Assembly: GCF_014385005.1 (NCBI RefSeq)
Contig: NZ_JACRSZ010000009.1
Location: forward strand, 92,446-156,445
DNA length: 64,000 nucleotides
Origin: Jingyaoa shaoxingensis
Lineage (GTDB): Bacteria; Bacillota; Clostridia; Lachnospirales; Lachnospiraceae
Direction: 5' to 3'
The translations under genes and the position numbers were made by a program. Below are positions 25,475 through 34,017 of the stretch, piece after piece. The notes under the pieces were generated by a model that made no database searches, was not told the origin of the DNA, and saw only the letters and a program-made list of their open reading frames with translations. Position 1 is the stretch's first letter; the number at the start of each line of letters is the position of its first letter.

Positions 25475-28180
25475 ATGGTTCATGTAATGATTGACGGCAT
25501 TCCGGTGGAAGTGGAAAAGGGGACGACCGTTCTTCATGCGGCAAAAAAAGCAGGAATTGAGATCCCAACTCTGTGTTATATTGAGGATCTGATTCCGGAC
25601 GGATCTTGCCGTCTGTGCGTGGTAGAAGTAAAAAATAATGGCAGAACCAAGATCGACACATCCTGTACCCTGCAGGTATCAGAAGGGGATGAGATCTTTA
25701 CCAGATCAGAAAAGGTAAGACAGTCCAGAAAACAGACACTGGATCTGCTGTTATCCGATCACAATGTACACTGCTTCTCCTGCGAAGCAAACGGAGACTG
25801 CAAACTGCAGGAATATGCATTTGAGTATGGTTTGGAGACCACCAGCTATGAAGGACAGAAGAGTGGTGGCGAGGTAGATGATACGAATAAATTCTTTACC
25901 TATGACCCAAGTCTTTGTATTCTGTGCCACAGATGCGTGAATACCTGTAATTATATTGTAGGACGCGGTGCCATTGAGACAATGGAACGTGGATTCCAGT
26001 CAGTAATCGGCAATGGAGAAGGTCAGTGGAAAGATGGTATCTGTGAATCCTGCGGTAACTGTGTACAGGCCTGTCCAACCGGTGCGCTGTCCATGAAGCG
26101 CAGAAAGAAATACCGTACATATCAGGTAGAAAAAAAGGTACTGACCACCTGTCCACATTGTGCAACCGGATGTCAGTATTACCTTCTGGTAAAAGATGGC
26201 AAGATTGTGGATACAGAAGCTTATAATGGACCATCCAACAAAGGTCTGCTTTGTGTAAAGGGACGAAGCGGAAGCTTTGACTTTGTACATCATCCATCCA
26301 GAATCACAGATCCATTGATTAAGAATAAAGAAACCGGTGAATTTGAGAAAGCTACCTGGGATGAAGCACTGGATCTGGTTGCATCTAAATTCATGGAGAT
26401 TAAGAAAAAATACGGCAGTGAATCACTGGCAGGTTTTGCATGTTCCAGATCACCAAACGAAGATATCTACATGGTTCAGAAGATGGTTCGAACCTGTTTC
26501 GGCACAAATAATACCGATAACTGTGCCCGTGTATGTCACTCTGCATCGGTAGCAGGTCTGGCTATGACACTGGGATCCGGTGCCATGACCAATCCAATCG
26601 AAGATATCACAAAGAAACCAGATGTGATCATGCTGGTAGGTTCCAATCCGGAAGAAGCACATCCGGTAGTGGGCATGCAGATTCGTCAGGCGGTACAGCG
26701 TGGATGTAAGCTGATCGTGGTGGATCCGCGTGATATTGGCCTTGCAAAACATGCAGATATCCATCTGAAGTTAAAACCAGGTACCAACGTTGCATTTGCA
26801 AATGGTATCATGAATGTGATCATTTCCGAAGGGCTGCAGGATGAAAAGTTCATTGCAGAGAGAACGGAAGGATACGAGAAGATCAAAGAGATCGTAAAAG
26901 ATTATACACCTGAAAAAGTAGCAGAGATCTGCCATATTGATGCAGAAGATCTGAAGAAAGCAGCTATCATGTATGCGAAAGCAGATATGGCTCCGATTAT
27001 TTACTGTCTGGGTGTTACGGAACATTCCACCGGTACGGAAGGTGTTATGTCCATGTCAAATATAGCTCTTCTGGTTGGTAAACTGGGTAGAGAAGGTTGT
27101 GGTGTCAATCCACTTCGTGGCCAGAACAATGTACAGGGTGCCTGTGATATGGGTGCATCACCGACAGATTTCCCTGGATATCAGAAAGTAGCCAATCCAG
27201 AAGTAATTGCCAAATTTGAAAAAGCATGGAATACGAAGTTGAATCCAAATCCAGGACTGCATGCTACGGATGTATTCCCGGCAGCAATCAGGGGAGATGT
27301 GAAAGGTCTTTATATTTACGGTGAAGACCCGATTGTTACTGATCCGGATACCCATCATATCATCAAGGCACTGGAGAGCCTGGACTTCTTTGTTATTCAG
27401 GAACTGTTTATGACAGAGACTGCCCAGTATGCAGATGTGATTCTTCCGGGTGTCAGCTATGCAGAAAAAGAAGGTACCTTTACGAATACCGAGCGTCGCG
27501 TACAGCGTGTGCGCAAGGCAGTAACGATTCCTGGAAATGCAAGACTGGATACGGATATCATCATTGATCTGATGAATCGTATGGGATATCCACAGCCGCA
27601 TCTTACATCTGCTCAGATTATGGATGAAATTGCATCTGTGACACCATCCTTTGGAGGCATCAGCCATGCACGTCTGGATAGTGAAGAAGTAGGTGGAAGA
27701 GGACTTCAGTGGCCATGTCCGACAAAGGACCATCCGGGTACACCGATCATGCATGTGGGCAAGTTCGCAAGAGGTCTGGGATGGTTCTATCCGGCAGAAT
27801 ATGTGCCTTCTGCAGAACTTCCGGATGAAGAATATCCAATCATCCTTATGACCGGACGTATCCTGTATCATTACACCACAAGAGCGATGACAGGAAAGAC
27901 TCCGGAGCTGATGGAGATAGAAGGAAGTTCATTCATTGAAATGAATGAAGAAGATGCAGCAGAACTTGGAATCAAGAATGGTGACAGAGTTCGACTGACA
28001 TCCAGAAGAGGACAGATTGAATCCACTGCTCGTGTGGGAAATAAAGTATCCAAGGGAGAATCCTGGATGCCGTTCCACTTCCCGGATGGAAATGCAAACT
28101 GGCTGACGAATGCAGCACTGGATAAATATGCAAGAATTCCGGAATATAAAGTTTGCGCAATCAGAATTGAGAAAGCATAA
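25475..28180 (+). CDS. Formate dehydrogenase, cysteine form
   Basis: The 901-residue protein is a close paralogue of the gene at 10927-13665 with the same [2Fe-2S], His-Cys, two [4Fe-4S] and molybdopterin domains. At the active site it has Cys354 (codon TGT at 26534-26536) where the other has selenocysteine. It lacks the cysteine-rich tail and has no diaphorase genes next to it, so it may borrow the subunits encoded at 8482-10829. Sec/Cys formate dehydrogenase pairs are known in acetogens such as termite-gut treponemes, where selenium controls their use. The RBS is GGAAGGAGG. Confidence 0.95.
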   Translation: MVHVMIDGIPVEVEKGTTVLHAAKKAGIEIPTLCYIEDLIPDGSCRLCVVEVKNNGRTKIDTSCTLQVSEGDEIFTRSEKVRQSRKQTLDLLLSDHNVHCFSCEANGDCKLQEYAFEYGLETTSYEGQKSGGEVDDTNKFFTYDPSLCILCHRCVNTCNYIVGRGAIETMERGFQSVIGNGEGQWKDGICESCGNCVQACPTGALSMKRRKKYRTYQVEKKVLTTCPHCATGCQYYLLVKDGKIVDTEAYNGPSNKGLLCVKGRSGSFDFVHHPSRITDPLIKNKETGEFEKATWDEALDLVASKFMEIKKKYGSESLAGFACSRSPNEDIYMVQKMVRTCFGTNNTDNCARVCHSASVAGLAMTLGSGAMTNPIEDITKKPDVIMLVGSNPEEAHPVVGMQIRQAVQRGCKLIVVDPRDIGLAKHADIHLKLKPGTNVAFANGIMNVIISEGLQDEKFIAERTEGYEKIKEIVKDYTPEKVAEICHIDAEDLKKAAIMYAKADMAPIIYCLGVTEHSTGTEGVMSMSNIALLVGKLGREGCGVNPLRGQNNVQGACDMGASPTDFPGYQKVANPEVIAKFEKAWNTKLNPNPGLHATDVFPAAIRGDVKGLYIYGEDPIVTDPDTHHIIKALESLDFFVIQELFMTETAQYADVILPGVSYAEKEGTFTNTERRVQRVRKAVTIPGNARLDTDIIIDLMNRMGYPQPHLTSAQIMDEIASVTPSFGGISHARLDSEEVGGRGLQWPCPTKDHPGTPIMHVGKFARGLGWFYPAEYVPSAELPDEEYPIILMTGRILYHYTTRAMTGKTPELMEIEGSSFIEMNEEDAAELGIKNGDRVRLTSRRGQIESTARVGNKVSKGESWMPFHFPDGNANWLTNAALDKYARIPEYKVCAIRIEKA

Positions 28181-28199
28181 AATGAACACTTAGTTACCG

Positions 28200-28260
28200 A
28201 GAAATAGCCGTTCCTGACTGATATGTACCCCTTTTTACATGGTGCAGGGCGGCTATTTCT
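28200..28260 (+). ncRNA. Structured element downstream of the Cys formate dehydrogenase
   Basis: AGAAATAGCCG (28200-28210) pairs with CGGCTATTTCT (28250-28260), CCTG (28213-28216) with CAGG (28245-28248), and ATGTA (28223-28227) with TACAT (28236-28240). No T run follows at once, so it is at best a weak terminator. It lies in the 223-base gap before the molybdopterin genes and could instead be a leader or 3' stabiliser. Confidence 0.5.
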
Positions 28261-28271
28261 TATGCTTGCAG

Positions 28272-28300
28272 TTGTGTTTTTTTTGTCAATATGTTACAAT
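28272..28300 (+). promoter_or_regulatory. Possible promoter of the molybdopterin genes
   Basis: TTGTGT (28272-28277) and TACAAT (28295-28300) are 17 bases apart. Both hexamers deviate from consensus, and the start codon is about 100 bases downstream. Confidence 0.4.
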
Positions 28301-28403
28301 GATCCCATGCAAATTGTACGGAAATTATGATAACTGTTCCAAAACACTGTGAAAGTGAAGAATATGTCTGATTTCGCAGATGAACGGTAGAAGGAGATCG
28401 AAC

Positions 28404-29429
28404 ATGAAGTGTATTAAGACAACGGATGCGGTAGGCCATGTGCTTTGCCATGATATTACAAGGATCGTGAAGGATGTGGTGAAGGATACTGCATTCCGTA
28501 AGGGACATATTGTGCAGGAAGAGGATATCCCGGTACTGTTATCTCTGGGAAAAGATAACCTGTATGTATGGGAGAAGGATGAGAACACCCTGCATGAGAA
28601 CGAAGCAGCGCAGATTCTCTGTGATGTCTGTATGAATGAGAATATGCATCCGACCGCAGTAAAAGAGGGAAAGATTGAGCTGATTGCAGACTGTGACGGA
28701 GTATTTCAGGTGGATGTGCCAAGGCTGGATGCTATCAATGAGATTGATGAGATTATGATTGCCACCAGACATACGAATTTCCCGGTGAAAAAAGATGACC
28801 GTCTTCTGGGAACCCGTGTGATCCCGCTGGTGATTGCCAAAGAAAAAATGGATCTGGTGAAAAAGACAGCGGGAGATCAGCCTTTGGTTTCCCTGACTCC
28901 ATATAAGAAGAGAAAAGTTGGTATTGTAACTACCGGAAACGAAGTATTTTACGGAAGAATCAAAGATACTTTCACTCCGGTTGTTATCAACAAGCTGGAA
29001 TCCTACGGTGCAGAGATTCACGGACATATCCTCTGTAACGATGATATGGAAAAGATCACAAAGGCCATTCTGAAGTTAAAAGAAGAAGGGGCAGATATGA
29101 TTGTATGTACCGGTGGCATGAGCGTAGATCCAGATGACAAGACTCCTGGAGCCATCAAGAATACAGGAGCAAGAATCGTATCTTATGGAGCTCCGGTTCT
29201 TCCGGGAGCCATGTTCCTGCTATCCTATCTGGAGGACGGCACACCGGTTATGGGGCTGCCGGGATGCGTCATGTATGCAAAAGCAACTGTTTTTGATCTG
29301 GTATTGCCACGAATCATTGCAGGAATCGAAGTGACAAAGAAAGATCTGGCACATATGGGAAATGGTGGATTCTGTCTGGGATGTAAGGAATGTCATTATC
29401 CGAATTGCAGCTTTGGAAAAGGGGTGTGA
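28404..29429 (+). CDS. MoeA-like molybdopterin-binding protein with C-terminal cysteine cluster
   Basis: The 341-residue protein has a MoeA/MogA-type molybdopterin-binding domain (about 170-310) with VGIVTTGNEVFYGRI, CTGGMSVDPDDKTPGAI and GLPGCVMYAKATVFD. Its N-terminal part differs from standard MoeA. The last 25 residues carry four cysteines in FCLGCKECHYPNCSF, a probable metal or Fe-S site. The ATG at 28404 follows AGAAGGAG. It is probably co-transcribed with moeA, which starts 2 bases after its stop. A role in cofactor insertion or trafficking is inferred. Confidence 0.88.
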   Translation: MKCIKTTDAVGHVLCHDITRIVKDVVKDTAFRKGHIVQEEDIPVLLSLGKDNLYVWEKDENTLHENEAAQILCDVCMNENMHPTAVKEGKIELIADCDGVFQVDVPRLDAINEIDEIMIATRHTNFPVKKDDRLLGTRVIPLVIAKEKMDLVKKTAGDQPLVSLTPYKKRKVGIVTTGNEVFYGRIKDTFTPVVINKLESYGAEIHGHILCNDDMEKITKAILKLKEEGADMIVCTGGMSVDPDDKTPGAIKNTGARIVSYGAPVLPGAMFLLSYLEDGTPVMGLPGCVMYAKATVFDLVLPRIIAGIEVTKKDLAHMGNGGFCLGCKECHYPNCSFGKGV

Positions 29430-29431
29430 TT

Positions 29432-30637
29432 ATGGATAACCTTACTGTGGAGCAGGCACTGGAAGCATTGCTTGCTCATTCAAAGATGATAGAAGAGACA
29501 GAAAAAGTACCGGTACTTCAGGCATGGGGAAAGGTGCTTGCAGAAGATATGGTGGCAGAATTGGATAACCCGCCATTTGATAAATCACCGATCGATGGTT
29601 ATGCCTGCAAATCGGAAGATCTTGTGGGAGCATCCGAGGAACATCCGATTACGTTAAAGGTTCTGGAAGAGATTGATGCAGGACAGTATTCTGAGATAAC
29701 CGTGGAAAAAGGGCAGGCGGTACGTATTATGACCGGCGCAGCCATCCCAAAGGGCTGTGACTGCTGTGTCCGTCAGGAAGATACCGATTATGGGGAAGAT
29801 ACTGTAAAGATCTTCCATCCGACCAGACAGTGGCAGAATTATTGCTATCAGGGAGAAGATTTTAAAAGAGGAACCGTGCTTCTGAAAAAAGGAACCAGAA
29901 TCGGATTCGTAGAAGCTGGCATTCTGGCAAGTATGGGAAAAACGGAGGCAAATGTTTACCGTAGAGCAAGAGTAGCTATTTTAACTACCGGAGATGAAGT
30001 GATGGCACCGGGACAAAAGCTGCTTCCTGGCAAGATCTATGACTGTAATCAGAGTCTTCTGGCAGCACGTATGGAAGATTTTGGCGTGGAACTGGTAAAA
30101 TTGGACTCTATCGAAGACCGGCCACAGGCAATGACAAAAGCTATTCAGGATATTGCTCCATCTGTGGATCTGATTATTACCACAGGCGCTGTATCAGTTG
30201 GAAAAAAGGATATTATGCACGAAGCACTGGAACTGGCAGGTGCACAGCGCATTTTCTGGCATATTCAGATGAAGCCGGGTATGCCAACTCTTTTTTCTGT
30301 GTATCAGGATACCCCGGTAATCAGTCTGTCCGGTAATCCATTTGGTGTGGCGGTATCCGTGGATCTGCTGATTCGCCCAATGCTCCAGAAGATGATGCAG
30401 GATGAAGCATTAAAGACCAGAAGGGAAAAATGTGTGTTAAAGAATGAATTTGTAAAAGAAGTTCGTGGGCGCAGATATATCCGTGCCGTTACAGATGGAG
30501 AGTCTGTGACCATACCGACAGGATTACATTCCAATGGTGTGCTGGCTACCATGGCAGGCTGTAATTGCCTGATTGAGATGCAGGGTGGAAAGCCGGGAAC
30601 CAAAGTGGGAGAACTTGCAGAAATAATATTGTTGTAA
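29432..30637 (+). CDS. moeA: Molybdopterin molybdotransferase
   Basis: MoeA inserts molybdate into adenylated molybdopterin. The 401-residue protein has the domain III motifs AILTTGDEVMAPG and TTGAVSVGKKD, the GNPFGVAV segment, and an N-terminal DNPPFDKSPIDGYA stretch typical of the family. The start is set at the ATG 2 bases after the preceding stop; the longer frame would overlap that gene. Confidence 0.96.
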   Translation: MDNLTVEQALEALLAHSKMIEETEKVPVLQAWGKVLAEDMVAELDNPPFDKSPIDGYACKSEDLVGASEEHPITLKVLEEIDAGQYSEITVEKGQAVRIMTGAAIPKGCDCCVRQEDTDYGEDTVKIFHPTRQWQNYCYQGEDFKRGTVLLKKGTRIGFVEAGILASMGKTEANVYRRARVAILTTGDEVMAPGQKLLPGKIYDCNQSLLAARMEDFGVELVKLDSIEDRPQAMTKAIQDIAPSVDLIITTGAVSVGKKDIMHEALELAGAQRIFWHIQMKPGMPTLFSVYQDTPVISLSGNPFGVAVSVDLLIRPMLQKMMQDEALKTRREKCVLKNEFVKEVRGRRYIRAVTDGESVTIPTGLHSNGVLATMAGCNCLIEMQGGKPGTKVGELAEIILL

Positions 30638-30709
30638 AAATTGCAGACAAATTCTGCGAAAGAAAACAGAAATGTTCAGGTTATTGACAGAAGAACAGGT
30701 AGTAATTAT

Positions 30710-31246
30710 ATGGAGAAAGAAAAAAACAAAAAGCAGTTTATTTTGGCGGTCAGCGGTGTGAAAAATTCAGGGAAGACGACATTGATTACAAAGCTCCTGC
30801 CGGAACTGAAAAAGCGCGGACTTCAGGTGGCTGTGATCAAGCATGACGGCCATGACTTTGAAGCTGATGTACCGGGTACTGACAGCTGGAAGTATGCGCA
30901 GGCCGGGGCTGACGGAACCTGTGTGTTTTCTGCGAAAAAGTATATGGTGGTCAAATATGCACCGGCGCCGTCTGTGGAAGAACTGGTTGGTGCATTTCCA
31001 GAAGTGGATGTGATTTTGCTGGAAGGGTTTAAGTATTCAGAATATCCCAAGATCGAAGTGATTCGAAAAGGCAATTCTTCAGAATCAGTATGTGATCCAA
31101 AGAACTTACTGGGAATAGTGACAGATCTGACGAAAGCAGAATTGGATGTGAACGGGGAAACGCTGGATATTCCGCTTTTTGGATCGGAAGAGACGGAGCG
31201 TCTTACAGACTATTTTCTCAGTAAAATGGTGATAGATAGTAAATAA
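30710..31246 (+). CDS. mobB: Molybdopterin-guanine dinucleotide biosynthesis protein B
   Basis: The 178-residue protein is a P-loop GTPase of the MobB family (FILAVSGVKNSGKTTLI) with the family segments VIKHDGHDFEADVPGTDS and ILLEGFKYSEYPKIEV. It assists MobA in making the MGD cofactor needed by both formate dehydrogenases. The ATG at 30710 matches the start of the domain; its ribosome site is weak. Confidence 0.94.
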   Translation: MEKEKNKKQFILAVSGVKNSGKTTLITKLLPELKKRGLQVAVIKHDGHDFEADVPGTDSWKYAQAGADGTCVFSAKKYMVVKYAPAPSVEELVGAFPEVDVILLEGFKYSEYPKIEVIRKGNSSESVCDPKNLLGIVTDLTKAELDVNGETLDIPLFGSEETERLTDYFLSKMVIDSK

Positions 31247-31341
31247 CAGAAAAACATTGAACTGCCGGAAAATAGCAGAAAATATGCAGGATAGTCCAGG
31301 CAGCTAAGACGACACAGGATAAGAAAGGAGCAACCGAAATC

Positions 31342-32310
31342 ATGAATGTGGGGGCAGTGATTGTGGCAGCGCAGGATCTGGCACAGGACAAAACAGGAAA
31401 TGAAGAACTGGAGACCTTTCTTCCCATGCTTTCGGTGGAAGGCACCACAGTAATCAAGCGGGAGATCTATACCTTACGAAAAGCCGGAATATCTCCAATC
31501 ATAGTAGTGGGCGGTTATCAGGCAGCAGTGTTGAAAAATCATATCAGCCATAACGGAGTAATTTTTTTGGAAGATCCGGAATATGTCTGTCATGACTGGC
31601 TGACATCTGCCAGAATTGGGATGGAAGCATCTGCAGAACGATGTGATAAAGTGATACTGCTTCCGGTGGAATGCCCGGCATTTAAGGTAGAAACGCTGGA
31701 ATTACTGACGGAATGTGAGAGTGATACCTGTCTGTATTATGATGGAGAGCCAGGGAAACTACAGCTTAGAATCAGCAGTCATCTCAAAAGAGATAAAATA
31801 TCGGAAGAGATATATGAAGATTTGAAATCAGAAGATGGAAGAGATCTGATGCACAGAAAACGAAATATGAAAAATCTGGACACAGATGACTCCGGCATCT
31901 TATATGATATTTCCAGACCGGAGCATATCGAAAAGGTGCGAGCCTATATCCGCCAGATACGGGATGCAAAAGCCTTAAGCCTGAAGACCAAAATTGTATT
32001 ATCCAAGGGTGAAGATTTCTTTGGACCTGGAATCTTTCATCTGCTTCAATACGTGGATGAGACAGGTTCCATACAGGCAGCAGCCAAGAAAATGGGAATG
32101 TCGTATTCTAAGTGCTGGAAGTTGTTGAACCGGGCAGAAGAACAGATGGGATTTCCTTTTTTGAACCGGTACAATGGAGGAAAGAACGGTGGAAATTCTA
32201 CGATTACCGAAGAAGGAAGAGAATTCATGAATCGTTATCATGCCATGCTGGAAGACATGAAGCGGATCAGTCAGAATTTTTTTGACATCTATTTTCAGGA
32301 TTATCAGTAA
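31342..32310 (+). CDS. MobA-like domain fused to a ModE-type DNA-binding domain
   Basis: The first 200 residues align with MobA/MocA nucleotidyltransferases, but the nucleotide-binding loop LAAGxSxRMGxxK is replaced by VIVAAQDLAQDKTGNEELE, so catalysis is unlikely. Residues about 215-322 form a ModE/LysR-type winged helix with FGPGIFHLLQYVDETGSI, AAAKKMGMSYSKCWKLLN and GGNSTITEEGREF. The gene lies directly upstream of modABC, so it probably regulates molybdate uptake, perhaps by sensing a pterin or nucleotide instead of molybdate. The RBS is AAGGAG. This is an inference from domain make-up and position. Confidence 0.85.
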   Translation: MNVGAVIVAAQDLAQDKTGNEELETFLPMLSVEGTTVIKREIYTLRKAGISPIIVVGGYQAAVLKNHISHNGVIFLEDPEYVCHDWLTSARIGMEASAERCDKVILLPVECPAFKVETLELLTECESDTCLYYDGEPGKLQLRISSHLKRDKISEEIYEDLKSEDGRDLMHRKRNMKNLDTDDSGILYDISRPEHIEKVRAYIRQIRDAKALSLKTKIVLSKGEDFFGPGIFHLLQYVDETGSIQAAAKKMGMSYSKCWKLLNRAEEQMGFPFLNRYNGGKNGGNSTITEEGREFMNRYHAMLEDMKRISQNFFDIYFQDYQ

Positions 32311-32330
32311 ATGTATATAAAAAAACAGAT

Positions 32331-32376
32331 CCCTGTTTGTCATAACATTGACAAAACTGACATACAGGGATATAAT
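32331..32376 (+). promoter_or_regulatory. modA promoter overlapped by an inverted repeat
   Basis: TTGACA (32348-32353) and TATAAT (32371-32376) are 17 bases apart, both perfect. CCCTGTTTGTCA (32331-32342) and TGACATACAGGG (32358-32369) are an inverted repeat matching at 11 of 12 positions that brackets the -35 box and fills the spacer. A regulator bound here would block RNA polymerase; the ModE-fusion protein is the nearest candidate. Confidence 0.75.
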
Positions 32377-32425
32377 TTTGCTAGCGAGTGTTTTTTGAAA
32401 AAATAACGTGAAGGAGGAAGTTAAC

Positions 32426-33304
32426 ATGAATACTTGGAAAAAAGCAGGAGCTTTACTTTTAACAGGAGTAATGGCTTCCGGAATGTGTGTAGGAGTTTAC
32501 GCAGAGGATCAGACAGATGTTGTTGTATTTGCAGCAGCATCTATGACAGAAACTCTGACAGAGATTCAGGAAATGTATAAAGAGGTAGAACCAAACGTAA
32601 ATCTGGTATTTACTTTTGATTCTTCAGGAACATTAAAGACACAGATCGAAGAAGGTGCAGACTGTGACCTGTTCATCTCAGCAGCACAGAAACAGATGAA
32701 CCAGCTGGATATCACAGCAGATCCGTCTGTTAATGAAGATGGGCTCGATTTCATCGATGACACAACCAGAATGGACCTTCTGGAGAATAAAGTCGTTCTG
32801 GCGGTACCAGAAAATAATCAGGCGGATATCCAGTCTTTTGAAGATCTGGGAACTGATAAGCTGAACCTGCTTTGCCTTGGCAACGAGGACGTACCAGTAG
32901 GTGCTTACTCAGAAGAGATCCTGACCAACCTGGGTATTCTGGATCAGCTGGAAGCAGACAAGAAGATTACCTATGGATCGAACGTAAAAGAAGTTACCAC
33001 ACAGGTCAGCGAAGGCAGCGTTGACGCAGGTATCATCTACGCTACAGATGCTTACTCGGCAGGACTGACAGTCGTAGATCAGGCAGACAGCACACTTTGC
33101 AAACAGGTTATCTACCCTGCAGCAGTATTAAAAAATGCAGCACATGCTGACGAAGCAAAAGCATTCCTGGATTACCTGACAACAGAGACCAGCGCTGAAG
33201 TATTCGAATCTGTTGGATTTACTATGGTAAAAGCAGATGATGAAGAAGAAACAGAAGCAGTATCTGAAGCAGAATCTGAGACAGCTGCAGAGACAGAATC
33301 TTAA
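32426..33304 (+). CDS. modA: Molybdate-binding protein of the ABC importer
   Basis: The 292-residue protein starts with a signal peptide ending near VYA-ED and continues with the ModA pattern VVFAAASMTETLTEI, FTFDSSGTL, DLFISAAQ and DAGIIYATDA. It has no proper lipobox: the only cysteine, in SGMCVG, lacks the small residue at -1. The C-terminus is a Glu/Ser/Ala/Thr-rich tail. It should capture molybdate (or tungstate) outside the cell for ModBC. The start follows AAGGAGGAAG. Confidence 0.94.
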   Translation: MNTWKKAGALLLTGVMASGMCVGVYAEDQTDVVVFAAASMTETLTEIQEMYKEVEPNVNLVFTFDSSGTLKTQIEEGADCDLFISAAQKQMNQLDITADPSVNEDGLDFIDDTTRMDLLENKVVLAVPENNQADIQSFEDLGTDKLNLLCLGNEDVPVGAYSEEILTNLGILDQLEADKKITYGSNVKEVTTQVSEGSVDAGIIYATDAYSAGLTVVDQADSTLCKQVIYPAAVLKNAAHADEAKAFLDYLTTETSAEVFESVGFTMVKADDEEETEAVSEAESETAAETES

Positions 33305-33328
33305 GAAAAAGTATGGAGGGAAGAATAG

Positions 33329-34006
33329 ATGGATTGGTTTCCACTGTATAATTCACTTCGTATTGCGGTGATTTCCAGTGTACTGGTATTTTTCTCTGGA
33401 ATCTTTGCAGCTTACTATATCGCAAAGCTGCATCCGGTGGTGAAAGGTGTGCTGGATGTGATTCTTACCCTTCCAATGGTATTACCACCCACAGTAGTAG
33501 GATATTTCATCCTGCTGCTGCTGGGCTCTAAAAGACCGTTTGGAATATGGTTCTACAATACTTTTGGGACTAAGCTGGTTATGAACTGGTATTCAGGCAT
33601 TTTTGCTGCCACCATCGTGGCATTTCCACTGATGTATCGTACCGCACGTGGTGCTTTTGAGAGTTTTGATGAGACCTTAAGCTATTCTGGTCAGACACTA
33701 GGTTTATCCAATACATATATTTTCTGGAAAGTACGCATGCCGGCATGCCGTCAGGGAATTATGGCAGGAACCGTTCTTGCCTTTGCAAGGGCACTGGGAG
33801 AGTATGGCGCAACCAGTATGGTGGCTGGATATACACCGGGAAAGACGGCAACCATTTCTACTACGGTATATCAGTTGTGGCGAACCAATGACGATTTGCT
33901 GGCATTTAAATGGGTTATGGTAAATATAGCTATCTCAGCAGTCGTGCTTCTGGCGGTAAATATGCTGGAAAAGAAAAATACTGCCGGGAAAAGATCGGCA
34001 GGATAG
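33329..34006 (+). CDS. modB: Molybdate ABC transporter permease
   Basis: The 225-residue membrane protein has about five helices and the permease EAA-type loop ALGEYGATSMVAGYTPG, with LPMVLPPTVVGYFIL typical of ModB. It starts 24 bases after modA with GGAGGGAAG as ribosome site. Confidence 0.95.
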   Translation: MDWFPLYNSLRIAVISSVLVFFSGIFAAYYIAKLHPVVKGVLDVILTLPMVLPPTVVGYFILLLLGSKRPFGIWFYNTFGTKLVMNWYSGIFAATIVAFPLMYRTARGAFESFDETLSYSGQTLGLSNTYIFWKVRMPACRQGIMAGTVLAFARALGEYGATSMVAGYTPGKTATISTTVYQLWRTNDDLLAFKWVMVNIAISAVVLLAVNMLEKKNTAGKRSAG

Positions 34007-34017
34007 GAGCGGACGAA

